Shown here one piece after another: positions 33,824 through 43,033 of a DNA stretch of 64,000 nt (positions are counted from its first letter, which is position 1; each line of letters starts with the position of its first letter). Under the pieces are notes generated by a model. That model had not been told where the DNA came from. It ran no database searches and saw nothing but the letters and a program-made list of their open reading frames with translations. Made by a program: the position numbers and the translations under genes. Source of the stretch: Roseiarcus sp963761435 (GTDB lineage: Bacteria; Pseudomonadota; Alphaproteobacteria; Rhizobiales; Beijerinckiaceae); assembly GCA_963761435.1 (NCBI GenBank), contig CAVXHJ010000001.1, forward strand, positions 496,001-560,000, read 5' to 3'.

Positions 33824-36559
33824 TCACCCCTGCGCCGCGCGCCACACCGCCGCCAGCAACGCTGGAACCCACGCGTGCGCCGGGCAGCGCGCCCAAGTCC
33901 CAGTCATGAACGCCATCTCGGGGCTCGGCGCGCGGGCATTGGCCGCGTTGAGCTGCAAGAGGACCAGCGTGCCGTCGCCCAACTCTCCCGCGAGCGAAGC
34001 GCCAGCCCTGGTCGGCTGCCGGACGACCTGCTGCGGCGCGACGAGACATTGCGCCGCGGCGGCCTCCGGCGTGAGGCGCGCCCTGGCGCCCGGGTCGGCC
34101 CAGAGCGCGCGCATGCGCGAAAAGGCGGGCGGGAAATTATGCACAGCGACGCCGACGCCGTGGACGCCGGAGGGATCGTGGCCGACCTTGTCCGAGAGCA
34201 GGCGTTTGGCCTTGGCGACCGCGCCGGTCAGGCCCCATCGGAGAAGGAGAAAAAGATTGAACGTCCGCGGCGCCTGATCGAGCACCTGGGCGGCGGCCCA
34301 GCTTTCCGCGTCGCCCTTGAATTCGGGCGCGAACAGCCGCCCGACCGCCTCCTGCGCCAACGGCCCGGCGGCTGCCCCCGGCCCCTCGCCGCGCACATAG
34401 CGCGCCAGCGCTTGAACGGATGGATCGCTCGGCCCGAGCGTCGCGGCGATCGGAGCGAGCCGGGCTTCCAACTCCGCCTGCGCCGGCGTTGGCCGTTGAC
34501 TTCCGCGCCGCGCGACCGACGGCAGCGGCTTTCCGTTCAAGCTCAGGACTTTGCGTATGCGGCCGGTCACGATCCGGTTGAAGAGCGGGCCTCGGCTTGC
34601 GTATTCGCGGTCGAGCCGGGCGTCGTCCGCCAGGTTGGCGATCAGGCCGGGATCGCTGACCTGCAAAAGATCGACGAGCGCGGGAATGCGCAGCCTCTTC
34701 ATCGCGCGGCCAAGCTCCAGGGAAAGAAGACGTTGCGCGCCCCCGGCGAACAAAGGCGCAAGCGTGGGGCAATGGCGCGCGAGAACCGTACGCAGGCTGT
34801 TGTCGGCGACCCATTGGAAGCCGGCGGGCGTGTAAATCTCGGGCGTGAAGTCGGTGGTGTAGAAGCGGTCGCTGCGCAGCCGTCGCGACGCCATGAGGAT
34901 GAATATGCGGAAGACAGTATCGGAGAACCCAAAGCCGGGCGGCGTTCCGGGCTCCGCCCTGGCCTCGCACAGCGTGCCGACCAGGAGATCGACGTCCTCG
35001 ACGGTCTTATAGACCGCCTTGACCTCCTCGCGCCATTTGGGATCGGTCGTCAACTCCTCGAAGCTCTTCGGCGCCGGCATTCCAAGCAGGCGGCGGAACT
35101 GGCAATAGCGCGGCACCCCGCGCTCGCGATCGCGCAGGATGTCGGTCGCGGCGAGATCGGTGTACAGGCCTTGCTCCGGCTTCTCCGGTATCCGGCGCAG
35201 GCTGTTGGGGTAGTTGTGCAGGACCAGCGCTCCGGGATTGCTGGTGGCGAGCGAGTACATCACATCGTCGAAGGCGATCTCCCGATAGATGCGCGCTGGC
35301 GCGCCGTGCGCGATCTCGATGAGCGAGGCCTTCCTGATTTCATGATTGTCAACGTGGCTGCGCAGCGAGAATTCGTCGGGCAGCAGAGGGTGCATGCGGT
35401 AGCAGGCGGTGAACTCCTCGGTCATCGCATAGGGCGCGCCGTCCTGCCCGCCGGTCGAACCGGGAATGCCGGAATCCTCTTCGTTGTCGTCGAGGCGGCC
35501 ATAGCCCCGCCAATAATGCTCGCCCATGACGCCCCACCAGTTTCCGCGCATGGCGAAGCGTCCTTCCGGCGAGTTCATCAATGCCGGCGTCCACTCGGTG
35601 GTGTGGATCTTGGCGATCAGCGCGGTGACGACGAGCCGCGCCTTCTGGAACAGCCACTCGCCCTCGGCCGAGGGGAAATCGATCTTCAGGCGGTCGATCA
35701 CAGCGTTGTGCTCGCGGGCGAACAGCGTGTGCATGGCCGAGAGGCCGAGCCACCAATTGCCGTTGACGCCGGTAAGCTCGAGGTCAGGGAACCTGGCGCC
35801 CTCGGCGTCCGGCGTCTCATCCCGCATCGGCTCGATCGGCAGATGGCCGGCGGCATCGAGGCCGATCTTGCCGTCGGGCAGCAGACGGCCGCTTTCGGGA
35901 TCGCCGCGGATCTTGAGCTGGCGCTTCAGATCCGAGCCGTAGATCTGCGATCCGTCCCACCAGTGGGTGACGTTGTTCCGATAGGCCGCCGGCCGGCCAG
36001 CGTCGGCAGGGGTTGCCGGAGCGGGCGTCGAGCGAAGGATGGTCATCGGCTTCTGCGGCCAGTCGTCGCCGGGCTCGATCGGCACCTCGTGCGGGTTTGC
36101 GGGATCGTTCTCGCCGTGGCTTAGCCAGTCGTGGACCATGAACTGGAGCCAGCCCGAGACCAGCACGTTGAGATAGGGGACCGCTATGAAATCGCGCCGC
36201 GCGAGAAGTTCGTTGCTGACGCGTCGCGGATTGGGCTCGTAGAGCGCCGGCGCCGGGGCGCTGAAGGTCTCGTTGATCGGCACGTTGCGGCCAAACCGGG
36301 CCCCGGCCATGCCCATCCAAGGCGTGTCCAGGGCGTTGAAGGAGCCGTCGGCGGCTCTGTGATCGGTGACGTTGTCGTCCGGCGGGGTCAATGTCCGCGG
36401 AGTGGTTTCGGTGTCGAAGAGATTGCGCTCGCGCATGATCACGCGGATGCCGGCGAGCGTGGGCATGGCGATTGGAAACGGCCATTTGTGCCAGGGGGCA
36501 AGCGCGCCGGTCAGCCGTGCGAACCCGGCGAGGAGGCGATCGGCGAGCGTCGCATTCAT
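33824..36559 (-). CDS. Heme peroxidase-family fatty-acid dioxygenase (cyclooxygenase / alpha-DOX / PpoA-like) with C-terminal extension
   Basis: This 911-residue protein without a signal peptide belongs to the animal-type heme peroxidases. QFMVHDWLSHGEND carries the distal heme His (H143). YRMHPLLPDEF gives Y387 and H390, the Tyr-x-x-His spacing in which cyclooxygenases, plant alpha-dioxygenases and fungal PpoA hold the catalytic tyrosyl radical and the proximal heme ligand. This favours oxygen insertion into fatty acids over plain peroxidase action. Residues about 640-911 are an extra domain ending TWARCPAHAW (C892), which faintly resembles the P450 thiolate motif, as in PpoA fusions. It is the first gene of a four-gene operon. 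The substrate is unproven. Confidence 0.82.
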   Translation of the reverse strand: MNATLADRLLAGFARLTGALAPWHKWPFPIAMPTLAGIRVIMRERNLFDTETTPRTLTPPDDNVTDHRAADGSFNALDTPWMGMAGARFGRNVPINETFSAPAPALYEPNPRRVSNELLARRDFIAVPYLNVLVSGWLQFMVHDWLSHGENDPANPHEVPIEPGDDWPQKPMTILRSTPAPATPADAGRPAAYRNNVTHWWDGSQIYGSDLKRQLKIRGDPESGRLLPDGKIGLDAAGHLPIEPMRDETPDAEGARFPDLELTGVNGNWWLGLSAMHTLFAREHNAVIDRLKIDFPSAEGEWLFQKARLVVTALIAKIHTTEWTPALMNSPEGRFAMRGNWWGVMGEHYWRGYGRLDDNEEDSGIPGSTGGQDGAPYAMTEEFTACYRMHPLLPDEFSLRSHVDNHEIRKASLIEIAHGAPARIYREIAFDDVMYSLATSNPGALVLHNYPNSLRRIPEKPEQGLYTDLAATDILRDRERGVPRYCQFRRLLGMPAPKSFEELTTDPKWREEVKAVYKTVEDVDLLVGTLCEARAEPGTPPGFGFSDTVFRIFILMASRRLRSDRFYTTDFTPEIYTPAGFQWVADNSLRTVLARHCPTLAPLFAGGAQRLLSLELGRAMKRLRIPALVDLLQVSDPGLIANLADDARLDREYASRGPLFNRIVTGRIRKVLSLNGKPLPSVARRGSQRPTPAQAELEARLAPIAATLGPSDPSVQALARYVRGEGPGAAAGPLAQEAVGRLFAPEFKGDAESWAAAQVLDQAPRTFNLFLLLRWGLTGAVAKAKRLLSDKVGHDPSGVHGVGVAVHNFPPAFSRMRALWADPGARARLTPEAAAAQCLVAPQQVVRQPTRAGASLAGELGDGTLVLLQLNAANARAPSPEMAFMTGTWARCPAHAWVPALLAAVWRAAQG

Positions 36560-36752
36560 CGGCCCCTCCCAACCGCCGAACGAGCCCTTGAGGCGGAACT
36601 ACCCTGCTTCTTCCAATCCCCCGGCAGAAGCTGCGCTAATTCCGCCCGCCCCGCAAGATCGCAAAAATACCGACCCGGAAAACGGCCGGGCGGTCGCGCG
36701 ACTTAAGCCAAGCCAGGCCGCCGCGCACCTCGACCTCGGCCGCGCTCGCGCA

Positions 36753-37625
36753 TTACGCCGGGTCGAGCAGCGCGAAGACGCTGACGAGGGCGATCGCGAC
36801 GGCGCCGAGCGCGAGCTCGGCCATGCTGGCGGCGCGGAGAACAGCGAGCGCCCGCGCGCTCGTCTTGAGCTGCGGCGCGAGAACGAAGCGATTGAAGAGC
36901 GCGGACAGGATCATGATCGCGACGACGGCGATTTTCGCATCCAGGAGCATGCGGTAGGGCGTATCCGGCGGAATCGGCGGACGGCCGGAGGTCAGCGCAA
37001 TATTGACGACGCCGGTCAGAACGATCGCGGCGACGCTGAATTGGCCCAAGAAGGAAAAACTGGTCATGGCCTTGACCGCATCCCGTCTCAGATCGCCCTG
37101 CTCGAAGGCCCCGAGACACATCGCGAAGGGAATGAGGCCGCCGATCCAGGCCCCGGTCATCACCAGATGGACCCCGTGGTTGAGCCGATGCAGGATCCCT
37201 TCGGCGCCGGTCTGCATCGCCGCGTGCCCGACAAGGCCGAGGCTCGCCAGCAGCGCCGCCGAGGCGATGGCCGTGGCCGCCCAGCGGTCGCGGGGGCTCA
37301 GGACAACGACCGCGAGGAGTCCCGCAGCCAGGACGAGATGCGCCGCCCACGCACGGCCGAAGGCGGTGGCGGTGAGAACCGCGCCGATCATCTCGGGGTC
37401 GACGGCGGCGCTCCAGTCGTCCGCCATCGAGGCCGATTCGATCGCGACCCATAGAATGGCGGTGAGAAAGACGACGACGCTGCCCGCAAACGTCAGTCGC
37501 CGGATGGCCGGCGACAGCGCGCGAGCCAGCCGCCGCGGCGCGCAAAGCCAGAGATAGGCGCTGGCGCCGAAAATCAGCATCCCGGCGAGGAAGTGGGTGA
37601 AGCGGCAGAGGACGAGGGCGGTCAC
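36753..37625 (-). CDS. copD: Copper resistance membrane protein CopD
   Basis: This 290-residue protein with about eight membrane helices has conserved His residues in helix regions (RFTHFLAGMLIFGASAYLW, GHAAMQTGAEGILHRLNHGVHLVMTGAWIGGL). CopD works with periplasmic CopC in copper uptake or tolerance. The start is GTG 37625 (protein MTALVLCRFTH). It is the last gene of a same-strand run DUF2946, porin-like protein, copC, PCuAC, copD. Confidence 0.9.
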   Translation of the reverse strand: MTALVLCRFTHFLAGMLIFGASAYLWLCAPRRLARALSPAIRRLTFAGSVVVFLTAILWVAIESASMADDWSAAVDPEMIGAVLTATAFGRAWAAHLVLAAGLLAVVVLSPRDRWAATAIASAALLASLGLVGHAAMQTGAEGILHRLNHGVHLVMTGAWIGGLIPFAMCLGAFEQGDLRRDAVKAMTSFSFLGQFSVAAIVLTGVVNIALTSGRPPIPPDTPYRMLLDAKIAVVAIMILSALFNRFVLAPQLKTSARALAVLRAASMAELALGAVAIALVSVFALLDPA

Positions 37626-37651
37626 GCGAAAGCGCGATCAGGACGCAGCGC

Positions 37652-38150
37652 CTACATCTTCATGCCCTTCATGGCGCCTCCCATCGCCCCGCCGTTCCCA
37701 GACGCCCCGACGCCGAGCACCTTGAACTCGACTGCGATTGGGCCGGCATGCTCGAAATTGAGCGTCGCCTTGACGATGTCGCCCTTCGCCAGCGGATGAG
37801 CGAGGTGCGTGAGCATGATGTGATAGCCGCCCGGCGCGAACCCTACCGAGCCGTGCGCGGGGATTTCGACTCCGCCTGCGACCTCGCGCATCTGCATGAC
37901 GCCGTTCACCGACTTCGTCTCATGGATCTCGACGGCGGCGAAATCGGCTGATGCGCCCGTCAGCCGGTCAGCCGCAGCGCCGTTGTTGAGGATGGTGGCG
38001 TAGGCGCCGGCGACCTCGGCGCCTTTCGGCGTCGCGCGCGCCCAAGGCTTTTCAACGACGATGTCGCCGGCCTTGAATTCCTGCGCCGACGCGGGCGCGG
38101 CGCCGAGGGCAAAAGCCAGCGTAAGGGGGAAAAGAGAAGAGAGTTCTCAT
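37652..38150 (-). CDS. PCuAC-type periplasmic copper chaperone, one apparent frameshift
   Basis: The mature domain has KPWARATPKGAEVAGAY, VEIHETKSVNGVMQMREV and FAPGGYHIMLTHL, the H-x(n)-M-x(n)-H-x-M copper ligands of PCuAC proteins, which deliver Cu(I) to cytochrome oxidase and other targets. From ATG 38150 the frame breaks in the signal peptide. Removing one T from GAGTTC (38141-38146) restores MRLSSLFPLTLAFALGAAPA and about 165 residues. Loss of one C in a C5 run at 38125-38130 would also restore it. It lies between copC and copD, 16 bp after copC. Confidence 0.85.
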
Positions 38151-38166
38151 TGTCTGTCCTTTCCAG

Positions 38167-38526
38167 TCATGGCTTCACGGTGAATTCGAATGTTCCCTGA
38201 GTGTGATGCGTGTCGACCGACACCGCCTGCCAGCGCACGGTGTATTCGCCGGCGGGAAGGGGTTTCGTGATCGGCGCGATCAGCACCGACTGGTTGCCGG
38301 CTGCGGTCGTCGCGGCTCCCAGCGGCACGGCGCCGCCGGGGCCGGTCAGCGTGACCTTGGTGAATTTCGGCTCGACGCCTTCGCTAAACTCAAGCCGGAT
38401 CTCGCTCGCCGAGGCGACCGTGCCGCCGACCGGCGGCGTCGACTTCTCGAGCTGGGCGTGCGCAAAGGCGGTTGTGGCCGCGCACACGAGAGCGAGCGAA
38501 GCGGCGATTGAAGAAATGCGCGTCAT
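38167..38526 (-). CDS. copC: Periplasmic copper-binding protein CopC
   Basis: This 119-residue protein has a signal peptide ending AFA, and the mature protein starts with His (HAQLEKSTPPVGG), the N-terminal Cu(II) ligand of CopC. SVDTHHTQGTFEFTV near the end supplies further His and Asp ligands. It binds Cu(II) in the periplasm and cooperates with CopD. Its start overlaps the preceding gene's stop by 4 bp (ATGA). Confidence 0.92.
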   Translation of the reverse strand: MTRISSIAASLALVCAATTAFAHAQLEKSTPPVGGTVASASEIRLEFSEGVEPKFTKVTLTGPGGAVPLGAATTAAGNQSVLIAPITKPLPAGEYTVRWQAVSVDTHHTQGTFEFTVKP

Positions 38527-39461
38527 TGTCGGGCTCCTGTGAACATCGGCAGGCTTTGCGAAAAGATTGGTTTGCCAAGCGAGTTGGGGAAGATGTCATC
38601 CATGAAGAGATCGAGGCTGGCCACGACGCCGACCCCGTGACCGCTCGCCGCATTGACCGGGATCACGGCTTCAACAGCGAGTTGCCATTTGTCGGCCATA
38701 TAAACGACGCCCGGTTGGATGTTTCCGGTCGTGCCCCAGGTCCCCGACGCGGCGTTGGCGGTTGGCGTGGAGAAAGCGAATTCGACCGTCGGGATGAGGT
38801 GCTTGAAGAGGTCGTTGTCGATCGCCCCGACGTGTGAATTGAGGTAGGGCAGGCTGTATTGCAGCGTGAAGCCCCAGTTGAACGATGTCGCGAACGGGTC
38901 GCCGTTCCACATCGCTTGTCCGGGCGTCGACGTGCTGACCTCGCCGGTGACTGCGAACGGCCGTAGAAGGTTCATGCTCGTAGGCAGCGCGCCGAAGCCC
39001 AAGCCAACATCGAGCACTGGCGAGTACATGTTCGGCGAGCCGACCTGGGCGCCGGTCGCCGTCCCGCCCCAGCTCACGTCGAAGCCCAATGAGGCCATGA
39101 ACTCGAGCTGAGGGATGCACATGAATTGATATTTCAGCTCGGTGTCGAGCGCGTCCCAGCCGAAGCCGCCGGGACCGTGCAGCCAGGTCGGACCGACACC
39201 CGCAGAGATGGCGAGGTTGGGAAAGATCGTCTTGGCCCAGCTGCCGCTTACGTCGAGCTCCCCGACGCCGTCTGAGTTCTGCGGCAGCCACTGAACTGTT
39301 GGCGCCGTCAGTTCGTCGGTGACGCCCGGATCGTCGATGGCGAGGGTGGCGGGGAAGATGCGGTCGCCGCACACGGCGTGAGGGTAGGCGGGTTCAAGCC
39401 ACAGGCCCGCGGCGACGCTCGCAAGCGCCGCGACGGCCGGGCGAATATCTGAGGACGACAT
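38523..39461 (-). CDS. Exported beta-barrel-like protein in the copper cluster
   Basis: This 312-residue protein has a signal-like N-terminus (IRPAVAALASVAAGLWLEP) and long alternating beta segments rich in Gly, Trp and aromatics (ELDVSGSWAKTIFPNLAISAG, GFDVSWGGTATGAQVG, WQLAVEAVIPVNAAS), ending GARQ. The pattern fits an outer-membrane beta-barrel or transporter-like protein. It overlaps copC by 4 bp, so it is part of the copper operon and may be an outer-membrane copper component. ATG 39461 is chosen because the upstream extension lacks a signal. Confidence 0.65.
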   Translation of the reverse strand: MSSSDIRPAVAALASVAAGLWLEPAYPHAVCGDRIFPATLAIDDPGVTDELTAPTVQWLPQNSDGVGELDVSGSWAKTIFPNLAISAGVGPTWLHGPGGFGWDALDTELKYQFMCIPQLEFMASLGFDVSWGGTATGAQVGSPNMYSPVLDVGLGFGALPTSMNLLRPFAVTGEVSTSTPGQAMWNGDPFATSFNWGFTLQYSLPYLNSHVGAIDNDLFKHLIPTVEFAFSTPTANAASGTWGTTGNIQPGVVYMADKWQLAVEAVIPVNAASGHGVGVVASLDLFMDDIFPNSLGKPIFSQSLPMFTGARQ

Positions 39462-39526
39462 GGAAAAAGACCTCGGGTCTGAAGGAAAGCTGCGCTCCCG
39501 CTTGCAAGCGGCGCGGCGAACAATCG

Positions 39527-39961
39527 TCAGACGGCGAGGGGAGGGGCCCGGGCGGAATTCGGCTGGGCGGGATAGGCGGGAACGGCGTCGCGGCCGGGCG
39601 GCGCGCGGATCGCGTGCGCGTCGCTCTCGAGCCGCTCCGGCAAGGCAGGAGCATCGGGCGGGGCAAACGCCACGGCCTGAGCGGCGAAGGGGCAGAGCGG
39701 ACATTGATCGCAGCAATGTCGGATCGGGGCGTGCTGGCCGGGGACGCCGTCCTTGGCGATATGGGCGCAAAGCGCCGCCGCATCGCCGAAGACCGCCTTG
39801 AGCTCGGCTGTGATCGCCGCATCGTCGGCGCCGGCGAAGGCCGGGGCAGCGAGGGCGGGCGGGGTCGCGGCGGCGATAAGCTGGAGGAAGAGCGACAGAG
39901 CGACGATCAGCGTGGTCAGCGGCGAGCGAAGCGACCCAAGGCCCCGCCGTCCGGATCGCAT
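39527..39961 (-). CDS. DUF2946-family protein
   Basis: This 144-residue protein has an N-terminal hydrophobic anchor (LTTLIVALSLFLQLIAAATPP) and the motif RHCCDQCPLC, the Cys/His signature of DUF2946 proteins, which often occur in copper or cobalt uptake loci. It is first in the copper run, 65 bp before the porin-like gene. The cysteine cluster could bind copper. The frame stays open far upstream, antisense to glmS, but ATG 39961 is the sensible start. Confidence 0.72.
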   Translation of the reverse strand: MRSGRRGLGSLRSPLTTLIVALSLFLQLIAAATPPALAAPAFAGADDAAITAELKAVFGDAAALCAHIAKDGVPGQHAPIRHCCDQCPLCPFAAQAVAFAPPDAPALPERLESDAHAIRAPPGRDAVPAYPAQPNSARAPPLAV

Positions 39962-40171
39962 CCCAAGCGCCGATTTCCGGCCAGCCCAGCTCACCAGAAC
40001 ACCCTCCGATGCGCTTATTGATATCCGAACGCCTGCATCGCCGCAATTCCCTCTGGTTCGAAACGCATATCCGTTCCGAAACAATCCTTCATTGAAAGTG
40101 ACTTGTGCGCCGGTTGAGCCGTGTCCTAACGCTTGATCGGTTCGATTCGGACGTAAAGGGGACATTTCGCA

Positions 40172-41995
40172 ATGTGCGGCATTGTCGGCGTCTTGGGCCG
40201 CGGTCCGGTCGCCGGGCCGATCATTGACGCCCTCAAACGCCTCGAATATCGCGGCTACGATTCCGCTGGCGTGGCGACGCTCGAAAACGGCCGCCTGGAG
40301 CGGCGGCGCGCCGAGGGTAAACTCAAGAACCTCGAGGCCATACTGGCCGCTGAGCCTCTCGGCGGCGCGATAGGCATCGGCCACACCCGCTGGGCGACCC
40401 ACGGCAAGCCGACCGTCGCCAACGCCCATCCGCACGCGACCCCTCGGCTCGCCGTCGTTCACAATGGCATCATCGAGAATTTCAGGGAGCTGCGCGAGGA
40501 GCTGCTCGCCAAGGGACACCATTTCGCCACCGAGACCGATTCCGAGATCGCGGCGTTCGCGGTCGAGGATGAGCTGGTCAAAGGCAAAACGCCCGAGGAA
40601 GCCGTCGAGGCCGCGCTTCGACGGCTCCGCGGCGCGTTCGCGCTCGTCTATCTCTTCGAAGGCGAGGACGACCTCTTGATCGGCGCGCGGCAAGGCGCGC
40701 CGCTCGCAATCGGGTATGGCGACGGAGAGATGTTTCTGGGTTCCGACGCGCTCGCGCTCGCCCCCTTCACCGAGCGCATCAGCTATCTCGAGGAGGGCGA
40801 CTGGGTGGTGCTGAAGCGCGAAGGGGCAGACATTCGCGACAGCGTCGGCAAGCAGATCAAGCGCCCGATCCAGCGCAGTCCGGCCGGAAGCCTGCTCGCG
40901 GAGAAGGGCGCCTATCGGCACTTCATGGCCAAGGAGATCCACGAGCAGCCCGAAGTCGTTGGGCATACCATCGCGCACTATGTCGACATGGCGGCGATGC
41001 GCCTCAAGCCGTTCGGCTGGCCGGTCGACCCGAAGACGCTCACGCGGGTCACGATCGTCGCCTGCGGCACCGCCTATATGGCTGGGCTCACGGCGAAATA
41101 TTGGATCGAACGGTTCGCCCGCCTGCCGGTCGAGATCGACGTCGCCTCGGAATACCGCTACCGCGAGGCGCCGGTCGATGTCGGCGGGCTGACGATCGTC
41201 GTCTCGCAGTCCGGCGAGACGGCCGATACGCTGGCTTCGTTGCGCTATGTGAAAGACAGGGGCTCGAAGACGGTCGGCGTCGTCAACGTCCCGGATTCGA
41301 GCGTGGCCCGCCTGAGCGACGCGCTCGCGCCGACGCTCGCCGGCCCCGAGATCGGCGTCGCCTCGACCAAGGCCTTCACCTGCCAGCTTGCCGCGTTGGC
41401 GGCGCTCGCCATCGGCCTGGGGCGAGCGCGCGGGGCGATCGACGAGGCTGCCGAGACGGCGCTTATCAGCGAACTCGTCGCAACCCCGGGCCTCCTTGCC
41501 GAGGCGTTGAAGCTGGAAGCCGCAACCGAGAAGCTCGCCCAGGCGGTCGCCCGCGCGCGGGACGTGCTCTACCTTGGCCGCGGCGCCGCCTATCCCCTGG
41601 CGCTCGAAGGGGCGCTCAAACTCAAGGAGCTGAGCTACATCCACGCCGAGGGCTACGCAGCCGGCGAACTGAAGCACGGTCCAATCGCGCTCATCGACGA
41701 AACGATGCCGGTGATCGTCATTGCGCCCCGCGATGGGGTGTTCGAGAAAATCGTCTCCAACATGCAGGAGGTCGCAGCGCGCGGCGGCCGCATCATGCTC
41801 ATCGGCGAAAAACGCGCGGCGGAAGAGGCCGCCGTCAAGATCGAGCATTTCCTGGCCATGCCCGACATGCGCGCCAACTTCGCGCCGATTGTCTATGCCG
41901 CGCCGATCCAGCTGCTCGCCTATCACACCGCCGTCATCATGGGGAAGGACGCCGACCAGCCGCGCAACCTGGCGAAATCGGTGACGGTCGAATAG
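40172..41995 (+). CDS. glmS: Glutamine-fructose-6-phosphate aminotransferase (isomerizing)
   Basis: This 607-residue cytosolic enzyme makes glucosamine-6-phosphate from fructose-6-phosphate and glutamine. It starts MCGIVGVLG with the nucleophile Cys2. HTRWATHGKPT and a glutaminase domain to about residue 240 are followed by two SIS domains (SQSGETADTLASLRY, ASTKAFTCQL) and the C-terminal NLAKSVTVE. No ribozyme-like leader is evident in the 210 bp upstream. It supplies GlmU and lipid A synthesis. Confidence 0.97.
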   Translation: MCGIVGVLGRGPVAGPIIDALKRLEYRGYDSAGVATLENGRLERRRAEGKLKNLEAILAAEPLGGAIGIGHTRWATHGKPTVANAHPHATPRLAVVHNGIIENFRELREELLAKGHHFATETDSEIAAFAVEDELVKGKTPEEAVEAALRRLRGAFALVYLFEGEDDLLIGARQGAPLAIGYGDGEMFLGSDALALAPFTERISYLEEGDWVVLKREGADIRDSVGKQIKRPIQRSPAGSLLAEKGAYRHFMAKEIHEQPEVVGHTIAHYVDMAAMRLKPFGWPVDPKTLTRVTIVACGTAYMAGLTAKYWIERFARLPVEIDVASEYRYREAPVDVGGLTIVVSQSGETADTLASLRYVKDRGSKTVGVVNVPDSSVARLSDALAPTLAGPEIGVASTKAFTCQLAALAALAIGLGRARGAIDEAAETALISELVATPGLLAEALKLEAATEKLAQAVARARDVLYLGRGAAYPLALEGALKLKELSYIHAEGYAAGELKHGPIALIDETMPVIVIAPRDGVFEKIVSNMQEVAARGGRIMLIGEKRAAEEAAVKIEHFLAMPDMRANFAPIVYAAPIQLLAYHTAVIMGKDADQPRNLAKSVTVE

Positions 41996-42250
41996 GGGCG
42001 CCGGCCCCGCCAGGCCCGCCAACTGGTGAATTTGGGGTCAGCATGATAACATCGCTGGAAAGCAGCCGTTGTGCTGCGCGACTGGCGGGAGCACCACAAG
42101 CGCCGGCGAGTCGGCAAGCGCCAATCATCGACGCGAAGGCGCGTTCCTTGATACATGGCGCAAAAAAATCCAGACATCGAGCGACGGCCACGGCTTGCGG
42201 CTTTGCGTCGCAAGGAATGATGCGCCGACGACGCAGTAAAAGGCGGGGTG

Positions 42251-43033
42251 ATGATGACATATGAAGCTTATCTTCCACAATTTCTTCAACCTAAAAAAAT
42301 TGACAGCCTCAAGCGCATTGGAAGGCCCAATGATGGAGGCTACGTAGTCGATTTCAGGAGCGTTGAAAGTTCCGATTTGTTGATTGGGCTTGGAATAAAT
42401 GATGATTGGAGCTTCGAAAATGACTTTTACTCGCTGAGAAACGTGCCGGTCATTGCTTACGATGGCACGGTTAGCAAGTCGGTCCTGACAAAGCGATTTA
42501 TCAAGGCGCTCGCGCAGGTGAATAAACCAGGAAAGGCCTTGTCGCGCTTTCGGACGATCAGAGATTATACTGAGTTTTTTAGCGGCGACCGGAAGCACGA
42601 GGAAAAGCTTGTTGGATTGAGCAACGAGCCCGGGTATATTTCTCTTTCGGCGATCGTCGAGCGAGCCAAGCTTGACGACCGATCGAGAATATTCCTCAAG
42701 ATCGATATTGAAGGCTGGGAATACAGAATACTCGACCAGCTCATCGACAACGCTGGTCTGTTGACTGGATTGGCGATCGAGTTTCACGATGTGGATTTGC
42801 ATCTTGATAGGCTGCGAGACTTTGTATCAAGATTTCCACTGGCGCTCGTTCACACGCATTGCAATAACTTCGTCGTTCTCAACGACAAAGGTACGCCGTT
42901 GACTATAGAATGTACGTTTACGGCGTATGGGGTGGAGGACGAACTCGTATCCACCCTGCCTGGCAGCTTGGACATGCCGAACAACATCGAAAAGGAGGAT
43001 TATAAAATAAATTTCGTCCCAACCTCCAAGTAA
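42251..43033 (+). CDS. FkbM-like methyltransferase, atypical base composition
   Basis: This protein of about 260 residues has the pattern of FkbM-type SAM methyltransferases: GRPNDGGYVVDF, LLIGLGINDDWSFENDFY, then RIFLKIDIEGWEYRILDQL, where the IDIEGxE motif is diagnostic. Such enzymes methylate sugars in surface polysaccharides. The region is clearly more A+T-rich than its neighbours (AATAAATGATGATTGGAG-like stretches), suggesting horizontal gain. ATG 42251 is chosen with GGCGGGG just upstream; ATG 42254 is equally possible. It begins a three-gene surface-polysaccharide island after glmS. Confidence 0.8.
   Translation: MMTYEAYLPQFLQPKKIDSLKRIGRPNDGGYVVDFRSVESSDLLIGLGINDDWSFENDFYSLRNVPVIAYDGTVSKSVLTKRFIKALAQVNKPGKALSRFRTIRDYTEFFSGDRKHEEKLVGLSNEPGYISLSAIVERAKLDDRSRIFLKIDIEGWEYRILDQLIDNAGLLTGLAIEFHDVDLHLDRLRDFVSRFPLALVHTHCNNFVVLNDKGTPLTIECTFTAYGVEDELVSTLPGSLDMPNNIEKEDYKINFVPTSK

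Noticed and set aside
33650..36124. 824-codon ORF antisense to the heme dioxygenase
   Set aside because: It is a shadow ORF typical of GC-rich DNA; the opposite strand encodes a protein with clear catalytic motifs.
39962..42022. Long reverse-strand frame extending the DUF2946 ORF through glmS
   Set aside because: It is antisense to glmS; only the part from ATG 39961 has a signal-anchor and DUF2946 motif.
41923..42213. ORF with a STVTDFARLRG-like sequence at the glmS end, resembling a mis-translated tRNA
   Set aside because: It is the antisense reading of the conserved glmS C-terminus; no tRNA cloverleaf is present.
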